The notes beneath the pieces were generated by a model. That model saw only the letters and a list, made by a program, of their open reading frames with translations, did no database searches and was not told the origin of the DNA. From positions 1,922,001 through 1,986,000 of the forward strand of contig JACAAK010000012.1 of NCBI GenBank assembly GCA_025093985.1: 64,000 nt of DNA, read 5' to 3'. Source of the stretch: Calvatia gigantea. Lineage: Eukaryota; Basidiomycota; Agaricomycetes; Agaricales; Lycoperdaceae. How positions within the stretch are numbered: the stretch's first letter is position 1; every line of letters begins with the position of its first letter. Below, one piece after another: positions 1 to 11,700 of the stretch. Position numbers and translations under genes: made by a program.

Positions 1-3000
1 ATTGCTGTATCCCTTCCAATGTACTAGGAACTGATATCCCCTTCTGTATTTTTGTTGTCCTCAGATCTCATCCACTTTGTATTCTTCTTCATTATTGATG
101 ATCACTGGGTTAGGTGCCAGCAGTCCTTCCTGGCTTGGGAACTCTGCCTCATGTACTAGTATTGGAAGTTGCTCATTAAAAACATTGTGGATAGCCCATC
201 CTTCAGACAGATCTAGCTGATATGCTGTCTCTTCTATTTTTTCCTTAATATGGAAGGGACCATACCATTTTTGGCCTAGCTTCTTTGATACTTGATTGGT
301 ATGGATGTTAGTGTTTTCTAGCCACACTTTGTCACTGATTTGGTATGTCTTGGTATAGAGGCTTCTGCAGTCATGTTGCTGTTTCATCTTTTCTTGGTAT
401 AATCATAGTGCTGATGAGGCGTTATCTCAGGCAGTCTGTAGCTGTTTTAGAAACTCTGTTGTAGCAGGGTTACTAGGTAATGGATCATTCTTGCCCTTCT
501 ATGGATGTCTTCCATAGTTCAGGAAAAAGGGCATTTCCTGTGTTCCTCCATATTGCTTGTCATTGTAGTGGAATTCTGCCATTGGAAGCCATTCTGCCCA
601 GTCATCCTGGTCATAGTTGCAATATAGATGGATGTACATTTCTACTTCTCTGTTGATGTGTTCAGTTTGTCCATCTGTCTGTGGGTGGTATGCTGTTGAT
701 AGGTTTCAGTCTATACTGAGTCCCTTGAATAGTTCTTTGCCAAACTCTGATATAAACTGGGGTCTTCAGTCGCTGAGTACTTTCCTTGGTAGCCCATGTA
801 GTTTCCATATTTCATCCTGGTAGATTCATGTGATACCTTTGGATGAAATGTCCATTGTTGTTGCTATCAGTCATATCATTTTTGTGAAGTGATCAACAAT
901 GACTAGTATTGTATCCTTCCCTTCTGATTCTGGTAGTGGTCCAATTATATTGACACTGATTTCTTCCCAAGGTCCATTTGGTACTGGCAGGGAATGTAGT
1001 GGTAATTTGAGCAGCATTGTCCTTGTTTTGTTTCTCTGGCAGGCTTGACACCCCTGGATGTATCTTTTTACATCCTTGTATATCGTTGGCCACCAATAAT
1101 TGTGATTGATTAGTTCTGTCATTCTGTGTTAGCCAGGATGTCTAGTGTCTGGGACATCATGGTATTGTTGCAGGACTTCTTCTCATAGTTTCTGGTCTGG
1201 TGGCATGTATATGCTGTTTCATTTGTAGATTACTCCTTTATGTTCCATGAGTTCTGATTTCTTCTTTTGTAGTTCTGTGAGGATTGCTGTTTCTCATTGG
1301 GGCTCTTTTCATATTTTTCCTAAGAATGTTGGTTTGAGGAATAGTTCCACTTGCAGCAGAACTGTGTTGTCGGTGTTTTCTATTTGTAACCAACTTTCCC
1401 TGATCATGGTGACTAATTTATCCTCCTGTTCTTCTAGTATTTGATGGATTTGAGATAACAGGTCTGCCTTTGTATTTGTCTTTCCTGGCACATGCCATAG
1501 AGTGAAGTCATAGTCTTGTAGTCACAGATACTATTGGGCTTGGTGTCCATTCAGCTTTTGTGGTTCCTGGTAATACTTTAAGTTTTCATGGTTAGTCCAT
1601 ATTTCAAATTTTTCTTCTGCATTTAGTAGATAATGTCTCCATTCTTTCAGCACATAGACAATGGCCAGTAATTCTTTGTTGTAAATTTCATAGTTGCATT
1701 CAGCTGGTGATAGTGTTTGTGACATGAAGGTGATCGGGTGTCACTTGTCTTTCTGTAGTTGTGATAGTATGCCTCCTAGTGCATAGTCTGATATGTTGAC
1801 TTCTACTTGAAATTGGCCTTGTCTTTGTGGTAGTGTCAGGACCAGTTCTTTGGTAATACATTTCTTTAGTTTGTCAAATGCAGCTTGGTGTTCCTGATTC
1901 CATTACCAAGTAGTTACTCCTTTGAGCCTGTTTAGTAGTCCTGCAATTTTGCTGAAGTTTTTGATGAAGCATCTGTAGTAGTTGGTGAAGCCCAGGAATC
2001 TTTCTAGCCCTTTGGTGTTTTTTGGCTTGGGCCAGTTGCACACTGATTTGACCTTTTCTTTTTCCATCTCAATTTGTCCATGTCCTACTTTGACCCCTAG
2101 CATTGAGATTTCTTCAGCATCAAAGATGTGTTTGGTTCATTTGAAGCACAGGTTATACTGGCTTGCCCGTTCTAGAAACTGTACTGTCCATTCCTTTAGT
2201 TGTTCTTTCATGTCACCTGGAATTGCAAAGTCATCCATATAGTTCACAATATCTCCATTTTGTAGGAGGTTGCAGAAAATGCCTGTCATCATTTGAGAGA
2301 AGGTTCCTGGCAAGTTACTAAGGCTGAAATACATGACCATTGGTTCAAAGAGCCCTTTATTGGTGAGGAACATGGCTTTCCATTTGTCTCCTTCTTTGAT
2401 TCTAACATGGTTGTATCCCCAGATAATGTTCAGCTTATTGAAATATTTTGCTTTGCCTAGTTTGTTGATTACTTTGCCAATTCTTGGTAGCAGGGTTTTG
2501 TCTTTGACTACCATGTTGTTTAGTTGTCTGTAGTCTTGAATTAACCTTTTGGAGCCATCTTTCTTAGGGATAAAGAAGGTTGGTGCTGCATATGGGGACT
2601 TCGATGGTCTTATCTGTCCTGATTTGAGGTTTTCCTTAATAAATGCCTTTAGTTTGTCTTGTTCCTTAACTGTCATGTTGTATGTTCTGGCACTTATTTC
2701 TTTTGGGGCATCTTCTGTTAGAATAATTTTGTGATCCCACTTGGTTTGTTCCAGGAGTTTGTCGAATATTGTCTTGTTAAACAAGTGTGTGAATGGTTGT
2801 ATGTAGTCAGGTAGATCTTCCAGTTTGGTTGGGTCTGGTTCATTCTCTTCTTCCCATAAGTCCTTGGTAGTGGCCATACTCCGTATTTTGTCTGTGATGT
2901 GGATGTTTTGGTATGGGAACTGGCAGCTTGGCAGGCATTGAGTGAATCTGATTTCTCCATTATTCCAGTCTACCTCTGGGTTGTGTTTGACCAGCCAGTT

Positions 3001-3271
3001 GTGTCCCAGGAAAATTTCTGCTCAGTCTTGTAGTTGTACAATTGAGGCCTTGATTCTTTCCTTGTGTCCTTGGATGTCAATGTCAATAGTGGCCATTTCT
3101 GTTACTTTTCCTCCTTCATTTGGTATTCTGTCCACATTTAGTACCAGGATTTGTTGTGCTAGTTTCCATATAGGTATTCCTTCTTTGTTGACCAATTTCT
3201 TGCTGATGCTACTGGTGGTGCATCCCAAGTCTACAATCATGTTAACCATAATCTCCTTCTTTGTTGTTTGA
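1..3271 (-). pseudogene. pol of gypsy A: protease, RT, RNase H, integrase, partial chromodomain
   Basis: The protease core reads VDLGCTTSSI, with DLG where DSG or DTG is usual. Reverse transcriptase (about 2,877-2,137) keeps a normal catalytic NYMDDF motif near 2,235. RNase H shows the NYEIYNKELLAIV motif near 1,690. Integrase shows an HHCC-type zinc segment (CQACQRNK) near 1,040 and the NIIGPLPESEGKDTILVIVD block at about 920-970. The C-terminal tail (VWLENTNIHTNQ, GPFHIKEK) leads toward a chromodomain cut by the window edge. Protease and RT lie in one frame here, unlike B and C, which share a frame-shifting deletion at this point. Multiple internal stops remove function. Confidence 0.85.
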
Positions 3272-3389
3272 ATTTTTCCCTCCAGGTTTAGTTTGCACTT
3301 TCATTTCTGAGGAATTGTGTAAAATTTGTCTGATATCCTAGATACAGGTTTCTTGACTCTCGAGCTAGCACCTACTTGGAGTCCTCAGA

Positions 3390-4090
3390 AAAATCCTTCT
3401 TTTCTTCTATGTCAACTTCTTCTACTCTCTGGACTTGTATCTTCTTTGGTGCAGTGCAAGCTTTTGATATGTGACCTGTCTTGCTACAGTTGTAGCAGGT
3501 TAATCCCTTGGGTTTTTTGCAATCTTTTGCTATGTGTCTGAAGATGCCACAGTTGTAGCATTTAGGTTCTCCTTTGGCATTAAAGATGTGGCATCAGCTT
3601 CCTATCTCCATGGGTTCTCCTATTTCTCCATATATAGTGCCAGTACTAGTTTTTCTGTCCCTGCAGTATTTGGATGCTTCATATCCTTGTCCAACAGAGA
3701 GTATAGCCTCTTTCCACTCAGCGTAAGTGTCTGGCCTGGCAATGGGTGGATACCCTGTGATAGTATGGATAATGTCCTGTCTGGTATTTTTCTTGAGCAA
3801 GAACATAGTGTGTTTACTGTCAGTTTTTGCCTTGCTTTGTAGAACTTCAAATTCGATTAAGTAGTCTGCCATGTTCTTGTTGCCTTGTTTGAATTTTTTG
3901 ATCTGCCATTTGGCCTTGCTGTTTGAGGCATTGTCTGAGAAGGTCTTTCTGAAGTTGTCTGAGAATTTTGCCCAGTCTACTGAGTCTTCTGAGTCTAGGA
4001 CTGTTGGTGCTTTCATGGTGGTGTATGCTCCTGCCATCCCTTCTTGCAGTCTGGACAGGACTGCTATTGTTATAGTGAGATCAACTTTTA
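3390..4090 (-). pseudogene. gag fragment of gypsy A
   Basis: The readable part starts inside the capsid-like region (Met at 4,037) and matches the gag of B and C across the segment containing FSDNASNSKAKW and ITGYPP. Downstream in the same element are two nucleocapsid-type zinc knuckles, with motifs of the type CYNCGIFxHIAKDC. The first roughly 150 codons present in B and C are absent. A stop follows MEIGS at about 3,594. The protein would package element RNA, but this copy is broken. Confidence 0.75.
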
Positions 4091-4298
4091 TCCTAAGTTG
4101 ACCTGATATCTACAGGCAGTTGTGATATCAAAGGGGACTTTTTCTTGAAGGCTTAGAATATCAAAGTATTACAACTACTTTGGATATTCTAATGTCTTAG
4201 ATCAGTCATCTTGTCCTTCTATAGATAACTCTTATAACATCTTATAAAGTAAGCTCAATAGTTCAGAGATAACATCTTAAGTTCAGATTATAATAGAG
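4091..4298. other. AT-rich spacer between gypsy A and the D LTR
   Basis: Non-coding and AT-rich. It includes an imperfect palindrome around 4,150-4,190, where AGAATATCAAAG faces CTTTGGATATTCT. I see no ORF. It probably contains the broken junction that removed the gag N-terminus of element A. Confidence 0.5.
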
Positions 4299-4676
4299 TG
4301 TTAAGAGAGTTATAGATTGAGTCTCCACCTAACCAAGTAGAAACGATGGAGTCTACTGGTCAAGTTGAGGGGTTTATATACTACATCAATATACTATTAT
4401 ATTGTACTGTATTGTTATGTTACTTGTCTATATATAGTTATTAAAAGTTGTATGACTTCAAAGTGGTATGACTTTGAATTATGACATAAGATATTCTATT
4501 TATAACATTTAAGTTCTAGGTGTAGTCTAGGTACATTCTAGTCTTAGAGTGTTCTAGAACTAAGTAAATATTCATATTCATAACATTATCCTTTTCTATC
4601 ATAGATGTCCTCATCTATTTATTTTTATTAGTTATTTAAGTTCTAAGAACTTATTTATTGTTTTATGAGTGTAACA
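4299..4676 (-). repeat. Probable LTR of gypsy remnant D
   Basis: The segment is bounded by TGTTAAGAGAG on the left and GTGTAACA on the right, so both ends show the TGTTA/TAACA form of an LTR. It is about 378 bp and very AT-rich. On the minus strand it has a TATA-like GTATATAAACC near 4,380. It lies just downstream of the D third ORF, where a 3' LTR should be. No second copy is in the window, so the boundaries rest on end motifs only. Confidence 0.45.
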
Positions 4677-4776
4677 TTTTTTTATATTTGTAAAGAAGAT
4701 TTTCCTATTACAAGTACAAAATGAAATGTGAACATAATTTGCTATTATAGCTAAGTAGTGAAGTAAAGAAATTAGT

Positions 4777-6102
4777 TTATCTACAAGTAAATTTCCAGAT
4801 CATATATCCTACTGGTTCACCTGTGATGTTGGCAATTACATCATTGTCAAAATCAAATTCAGCATCCTCTGGATAATAGCTGCCCTGTTGGGGTTGATAT
4901 CCATTGAGGATATAAGATGGGTAGTTTGAGAAAATTGTTGGAGGAGTCAGAGGTTGATATAGTTGTTTGAGGTTTCTGACATCCTTGGGTTTTGGTATTG
5001 GTTTCTTGATGAGTTTTGGACTGTATGTTGGTCTGGTTGTGGTGGTGTTTGTTGCTGAAGTAGAAGCAATGGAAGTGTTGGTCAAGGTGTTCTGAGTTGG
5101 ATCAGAATGAGAGGTGTTTCCAGTAGGTCGATGGGAGGTGTCGGCATTGGTAGGTAGATTGGTGACGGTCTTGGGACTGCGGGATAGGGAGGTGGTGATG
5201 CCGACAAGGGGGGTACCAGTGTGGTGGTAAGTCTTCTTCTGTTGGAGCTTATATAGGGCATCTGGGGAGAGATCCTTGCAATCAACTTCTGGGTAAGGAT
5301 TTCTGGCACAAAATTTCACCAGATGGCCAGGGCCTTTGGTTTGGCAGTGAATGCAGTAATAGATTCTGCATTGTGTCTTGAAATGGCCCACTCCACTACA
5401 TATCTCACAATGGACATTTCCACATTGAGATGTCAGAGGGTATTGTTGTCAAGGAGTAGCAAGTTGTTGATTAACTTGCATAGTTGGTAGAGTCTGAATA
5501 CCCTAGTGTGTAGTAACCACATCTCGAGGTTGTGATGGTCAATGAGGAGTGATGGGAGTTGGTGGAGTTGGAGGTCTTTGGGTGCCTCCATTAGCCAACA
5601 TAGGTCAGTCTATAGTTTGTTTACTAAGGACTGGAGTTGGTTCCTCAGTGGGTTGTGTAATGGCTTTCACTGTTTGCTGGATAGTCCTAAGATGGGAACC
5701 CATGACAAGATGGTGAAAGAGGTCAACAAGGTGGTTGTTGGCTACTTTGCATGCCTCATCATAATTGCATTTTGCAATACAGAGCTCGTCAAAAGCAAGC
5801 CTGACCTTTTGGACTTGGTAAGAGAGTCCAGAAGTCTGGCCATAAACAGATACAAAGTCAGTGGTTGCTCATTCAGATGAAAGAGCAGATTGAAGGGTGG
5901 CATCTTTGAGTTTAGATGTCACAGTTTGATTTTGTTGGTTCATAGAGTCCGAACCAGAGGTTCATACTCTTGGTAATGATGTTGGTGATACTTTTGTAGA
6001 AGTCAGGGGTAAAGGAGTTTTGGGGTGAGAGCTTTCATGAGAGGAGGAGGAGTTATCAGGGGTGAGAGTAGGAGTAGAAGGCTTTAAGAAAACCCTAGAC
6101 AT
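4777..6102 (-). pseudogene. D third ORF (post-pol): zinc-knuckle protein of unknown function
   Basis: One frame of about 441 codons runs from an ATG 19 nt after the pol stop to 4,777 and is interrupted by a few stops. The N-terminal part is rich in Ser, Thr and Pro. The middle (about residues 90-160) looks helical. A CCHC knuckle (CEICSGVGHFKTQC) is followed by a second, wider Cys/His cluster (CIHCQTKGPGHLVKFC). A Thr/Asn-rich linker and an acidic C-terminus (YPEDAEFDFDNDV) follow. The knuckles suggest nucleic-acid binding. Position between pol and the 3' LTR is where env-like accessory genes sit, but I see no signal peptide or membrane segment. I do not recognise the family. Confidence 0.6.
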
Positions 6103-6121
6103 GCTCTGGGTGTTGGGTCAT

Positions 6122-6543
6122 TCAAGTCAGACCATGGGTCTTTTTATATTGTTCAAGTTTGTCTTTGGCATTGTTTAGGTTTACTTCTGGTTCCCATGAG
6201 TCTTCTGTTGGTCTATAGCCTTTCCATCATATAAGGTATTCTTTCTCAACTCCTGAATGCTTCTTTCAGAATCTATGTTTCAGGATTCCTTCTATTTGAT
6301 ATTGTTCTTCTCCTTCTATTAGGTTTGGGGGTAGATTCTCATTGTGTTTTCCATATATATCATTTTCTATCATCAGTGTTAAAAGAGAAGCATGGAACTT
6401 ATTGTATATCTTCCATTTCTTCAGTAGTTTTAGTTTGTATGTTATTGGTGAAGTTCTTCTTATTATTTCAAAAGATCCTTCTCTTCTTTGATTTAGTTTC
6501 TTTGACAGATAGGGTAGTAGTAGGTTCCTATTGTCTAACCACA
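6122..6543 (-). pseudogene. D pol C-terminus: integrase tail and chromodomain
   Basis: The readable peptide begins at WLDNRNLLLPYLSKKLNQRR, continues through an FHASLLTPMIEND-like block, then a chromodomain with YQIEGILKHRF, an aromatic-rich core (YLIxWKGYRP) and SWEPEVNLNNAKDKLEQY. Chromodomains at the integrase C-terminus direct insertion of chromoviruses to heterochromatin. The pol stop is TGA at 6,122-6,124. Only this 3' part survives. Confidence 0.75.
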
Positions 6544-7167
6544 TGTCACAACCTGCACATGCACTCACCCACTTCACCTGCTCTTACCCAGACTATACTT
6601 TATATTTTATTTACCATTCGCTCTCACCTGCTCTCCCCCGTCTCCCCCACTCTCCATTCTTACTATTATGTCTGACATTAATTTCCAATTATCCTCCTTG
6701 TACATTTCTCCAGTCATCATACCTACTCCCATTTCCCTTGCAATCCCTTTTGCCATTCATATCGTTCCTGTTTCACCTTATTTCTTTTAGCTAGTTGCAT
6801 TCCTGGTGTTTTTATCTAGCAGCCATACCTGGCCTGCACCTGAAGTTGTAGTAGTTTTCTTTTGTAGAACCACACTTCCTCACATATATAAACCATAGCT
6901 ACTTCGCCTGTAATCCTCAGTCTGAAATCTACTTAGCAACATGCTCACTTCTATTCTATCTCTGTCTCTGTCTCTGTCTTTGTCTCTGACTCTGTCCTCG
7001 TCCCTTATTCTGAAGTTAGGACCACTCGTTGGCAGGAGGGTGCAACACATACATTGAAGCCACAGTTCTCCCGAGTTTGCCCGCTTTGTCCATCTTTGTC
7101 CACATCCACGTATCATCCCCAGGTGTCTAGACTCCGGTTGTCTCACCTGCGTGACCCATGCTTAATA
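6544..7167 (+). repeat. 5' LTR of gypsy E
   Basis: About 624 bp beginning TGTCACAACC, nearly the same as 13,919-14,541. It carries a TATA-like TATACTTTATATTTTA near 6,592 and a CTCTGT microsatellite at about 6,957-6,990 that is shorter in the 3' LTR. Differences between the two LTRs are mostly C/T or G/A, consistent with CpG decay. Confidence 0.9.
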
Positions 7168-7325
7168 GTATTTCAGACTCCCAACTCCTGCTGTCAATTT
7201 CTATTCCTTCACTTACTATGGCTACATTTGTCAGAACTAAGACTGGCACAACTGTTTGTTGGTCCCTTTGCAACAATCCCAAATGAACCCCTTCATCAAC
7301 CCAATCTACCCCTAGAACTCAAAGA

Positions 7326-8765
7326 TTGAAATGGTCTCACCTATCCATTCTAGGCGACTTCCCGCAAAACTCCCCTAACCCCTTCGCAGAGCCGATCTGG
7401 GAGGAACTTCCCAAACATAGCTCCGGCCCACCTCAGGGCCCGAGTAGTGGAAACAGCATAGGTGGCATAGTCCCACCTGGAGATCCTGGCTACCCTGGTG
7501 GTGGTGACTATGGTATTAATGATGAAGACAACTATGGTGATGACCAGAACGATGGTCTAGAATATGCCAATTACCCTTACCCCAATCCCGATGATGGTGG
7601 AGGCGATGGGCCTGGAGGCGATGATAAACCTGAGGAACCATTGGACGATGATGACAATGGTGATGATGAAACAAGCACTAGTGAGCTGCATGGCCATCGG
7701 GGACTTGATCGCCCTCTGGCCCACGCTATTAGATCCCTTGCTAATGCCATAGATGATCGTGCCTACTCTCAGCTGCCTCAGCCTCCTCAACCTCCCCATA
7801 CTAAGGCCTGCGAACCCAAACCATTCAGCAGTGCCAACCCTGATGACCTTCCTCGCTTCCTTTTCCAATGTCGACTCTACTTCCGTGCCAACCCTACACA
7901 ATTCACATCTAATACCACCAAGGTCAACTTCACCCTCACCTTCCTCACTGACATTGCTCTTCGTTGGTTTGAAACTGGCATCGACCAGGAAGAGACTCAA
8001 GGCATATCCCATGCCTGGTCCACCAACTGGGATGAGTTCACCACTGAGCTCAAGACCAACTTCAGTGTAGCCAACCTGAAGGGCGAATCAGCTGAACTCC
8101 TGGAGAATCTGAAGATGAAGCATGGTGAGAAGATCACCACCTATAATGTCGAATTCATGTGGCTCTCGTCCTGACTTCAATAGGGCGATGACGTCCTCTG
8201 CTACCACTACTACAAAGGCCTCCCTGATTGTCTCCAAGATGCCCTCTTTTCTCGCCCCAATGGCAAGCCCACTTCATTCAATGAAATGTGTGAAGCAGCC
8301 ATCATCCTTGATAATCACTATTGGGAACATCAACATGAGAAGACCCATGCAAAGGAAGCAGCCGAATTGGCATCCGCTTCTCTCAACAAGAAGTTGGGTA
8401 ACAACCCTGGACCTTTCTCAAACAAGGCCAGCAGCAACAACAACAACAGCAACAGCAACAAGCCCAACCACAGTAGCAGCAAGGGCAACACCTCAAACAA
8501 ACCCGCCAACACTACCCCATCCTCCTCCACACCTGCCAAATTATCCTCCCCCACTAAACCCGACTTATCTGACAAACTCAGCAAGGATGGCAAGCTGACT
8601 ACCGAAGAACACAAGTGCTGCCTCAACAACAACCTCTGCCTGTTCTGTGGCAATGCCGGCCACAAGGTTAGTGAGTGTAGGAAGAAAGCTGCTTCGACTG
8701 CAAAGGCTGTCACCCGCAAGGCCAAAGTGGTTGGGGTGAGCTCTGAAAAGAGCTCGGAAAAATGA
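7326..8765 (+). pseudogene. gag of gypsy E (two in-frame stops)
   Basis: This is a single 480-codon frame broken by TGA and TAG at about 8,172 and 8,184 (in LSS*LQ*GDD). The N-terminal third is Pro/Gly- and Asp-rich (PDDGGGDGPGGDD, LDDDDNGDDE). A capsid-like region follows with LPRFLFQCRLYF and a WDEFTTELKTNF block. Then come a Lys-rich segment, an Asn/Ser run (NNNNSNSN) and one CCHC knuckle, CLFCGNAGHKVSEC, near the C-terminus. It ends at 8,765, overlapping the pol start by four bases (ATGA). Confidence 0.85.
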
Positions 8766-11700
8766 GTGGTAGTCCTCAGGACTCTGCACAGGCTGAGGAC
8801 CACATTGAACTCACCTGTGCCACAGAATGTTTTCAACTCAATACTTCTACTCTTTCTAACCCCAATTCCCTGCAGCTCTATCTCACTTCCTCTTCTGTTT
8901 CTTCATCTGCTTCATCTGATCTCATCTGCTTCAAGGCTCTTGTTGATAGTGGGTCTACCCATTGCTTCATGGACTCTGACTTTGTACATTCGTATGATTT
9001 TCCAACCATGCCCATTCCTCCTATTGAACTTCATCTCTTTGATGGCTCATCTAATGTGTACATTACTGAACTAGTAAAGCTTCCTGTTACCTTTGACTGT
9101 GGTGAATCTATGACTCTGGACTTTTACATCACTCAGCTTGACTCTTCCTGCTCTGTGGTTCTTGGATATAACTGGCTCACCTGCTACAATCCATCGATTG
9201 ACTGGGTTCTGGGCCATATCACTTTCTGTCCACTTCAGCCTGAACTTCCTGCCACTTCTGCTCGCAGTGTGTCCATTCCAGTCACACCTGCATTCTCTGT
9301 AGCATCCGCTTCAGCTGCCCCATCTGTCACCTCACAGTCTTCACCATCTGCTTCTTCTGCCACTTCTGTTATAGGCACAGTTGACACAGCTCGTCTGCAC
9401 ATCTCACTGGTTAACGCTACTGCCTTCCTCCATGCCTCTCGCCTCCCTGGTTCAGTTCAGTATAGCCTCAATCTCAATGACCCATCTATAACAGCTTCCT
9501 CAGCTGCTGTTGAGGAACCCCAGGACGATTGGTCCAATATTCCAGAAGAGTACTGCAAATTTGCTGACGTCTTCAGTAAAATGAAGGCTGACAAGCTTGC
9601 CCCACATTGGCTGTATGATCTCCAGATCAATCTTGAAGAAGGTGGCCAACCACCAGTTGGTACCATCTATTCACTATCTCAAGTTGAACTAGAGGCTCTA
9701 CATGAATTCATCAACAAAAACCTTGCTATCAGATTCATCCGTCCCTCCAACTCTCCTCACAGAGCCCCTGTCCTCTTTGTCAAGAAAAAGGATGGCTCGC
9801 TCTGTTTGTGCATTGACTTCTGAGGTCTCAACCGCATTACCAAGAAGGATCACTACCCCTTTCCTCTCATATCCGACCTACTCAATTCGCCCTGCAAAGC
9901 CCACATCTATACCAAGATTGACCTATGCCACGCTTATCACCTCATCCGCATCACAGAAGGTGATGAATGGAAAATGGCCTTCTGAACCCACTACAGATCG
10001 TTTGAGTAGCTCATTATGCCTTTCAGCCTTACCAATGCACTTGCTGCCTTCCAGCAGTTCATGAATGACATCTTCAAAGATCTCTTAGATGTCTGCATTA
10101 CAGTCTATCTTGACGACATACTCATCTATTCTGACAACATTAGCATACACTGCAAGCAAGTCTGTGAGGTTCTCAAGTGGCTTAGGCAGAACAGTCTCTA
10201 TGCCTGTATGGATAAGTGCGAATTCGAGTCTGACATGGTTGAATATCTTGGTTATGTTCTTTCCCCTGATGGTCTCAAGATGTCTGAGGACAAGGTCAAG
10301 ATTATCCAGGACTGGCTGGAACCGAAGAAGGTCAAGGACATACAGTCCTTCTTAGGTTTCACCAATTTCTATCGTCACTTCATTTATAACTACTCTGACA
10401 TTGTAGTTCCTCTCATCCACCTTACCTGCAAGGGTATTCCTTGGAACTTCAACGATAAATGTCAAGAGGCTTTCCAATCATTGAAGGATGCTTTCACTTC
10501 TGCTCCTATCCTGACCCACTGGATTCCTGACGCTCAGATCATCATTGAGACCAACACATCTGACTACATGCTAGCCACCATCCTCTCTATCATCACTGAA
10601 GATGGTGAAGTTCACCCCATGGCCTTCCATTCCTGCACATTTACCTCGGCCGAGTCGAGCTATAACACACATGACAAGGAACTACTGGCTATCTTCAAAG
10701 CTTTTAGGATCTGGTGGCATTACCTTGAAGGTGCTCCCCTTCCCATCGACATTGTCACTGACTATAAGAACCTGGAGTACTTCTGCACCACTAAAATCCT
10801 TACCCACTGTCAAGCCCACTGGTCCGAATTCCTGTCACAGTTCAACCTCATCATCCGCTTTTGCCCCGGCTGACTTGGTATGAAGCCCGACACTTTAACT
10901 AGATGATGGGATGTCTACCCTAAAGGGGGGAATAATGGCTACACTACAGTCAATCCTCACAACTTCCATCCAGTCTTTACTCATGAACAACTTGCAGCCT
11001 CCATTCATGCTACTTATCTTTATACCCCTTCCCTTTGCACAGCCATGATCATTGACCTCAATCAGCTGCATTCTGACATCCTTTCATCTCTTCCGCAAGA
11101 CCCGACTGCGGCTCAACACCTAGCCAAACCCGAAGGACACTGGACTGTAGATTTGTCCAGTTTTCTCCGCCTTGATGACAGGATCTACATTTCCAATGTT
11201 GACAATCTTCGACTTCGCATTCTACAGTACAAGCACGATCACATCCTTTCTGGACACTTCAGTCAGAACAAGACTCTGGAGTTAGTCCAACATGATTACA
11301 CTTAGCCCGAAATCTGTACAATAGTCAAAGATTTCTGCAAATCCTGCATCACCTGCTCTAAGCCACAATAACACCAATCTTATGGAAACCTCAAGCAGCT
11401 CCCCATTCCTGAATGGCCATGGAACTCTATCTCTATGGACTTCATCGAGAAACTTCCCACATCTTCTGGCTATGACACTATCCTTGTTATCGTTGATCAC
11501 CTCACCAAGCAATCTTTGTTCATTCCCACTCATGACACCATTACCTCAGCTGAACTCGCCCGCCTATTCGTTATTCATGTACTGTATTCTCGAAACATGG
11601 CATTCCCAAACATGTTATGTCCGATTGTGGCTCTGAATTCATTTTGCACTTCTTCTGCTTGCTTGGACAAGCACTGGACATGAAGTTACACTTCACCTAT

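Larger units (their letters stand above)
1..4090 (-). mobile_element. Ty3/gypsy chromovirus A, degenerate, truncated at both ends
   Basis: This is a leftward gypsy element. Reading the minus strand, gag (about 4.04-3.4 kb) is followed by protease (3.25-3.02), reverse transcriptase (2.88-2.14), RNase H (1.73-1.53), integrase (1.12-0.87) and the start of a chromodomain that leaves the window at base 1. The order RT-RNase H-IN identifies Ty3/gypsy. It is related to elements B and C but clearly diverged. The gag N-terminus is missing: similarity to B stops near 4,090, where AT-rich DNA begins. Many in-frame stops make it a relic. Confidence 0.9.
4299..6543 (-). mobile_element. Ty3/gypsy remnant D: 3' end with chromodomain, third ORF and LTR
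   Basis: The leftward remnant holds the end of pol (6,543-6,122), a third ORF starting 19 nt later (6,102-4,777) and a probable 3' LTR (4,299-4,676). Pol is cut at 6,543 by the LTR of element E, exactly inside the VWLDNRN motif of the integrase tail. The missing upstream part is not found on the other side of E, so this is not a simple insertion. Confidence 0.65.

Noticed and set aside
6953..6990. CTCTGT repeat as a CRISPR-like array
   Set aside because: It is a simple microsatellite without spacers, inside a eukaryotic LTR, and shorter in the partner LTR.
7557..8012. Minus-strand 151-codon frame opposite gag N-terminus
   Set aside because: Mirror of the Asp/Gly-rich gag segment, with composition explained by the sense codons.
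8330..8836. Long minus-strand frame of 168 codons opposite gypsy E gag
   Set aside because: It is a Leu-rich shadow of the repetitive Asn/Ser/Lys gag codons on the other strand. It has no start context or domain, and it overlaps a clearly assigned gag.
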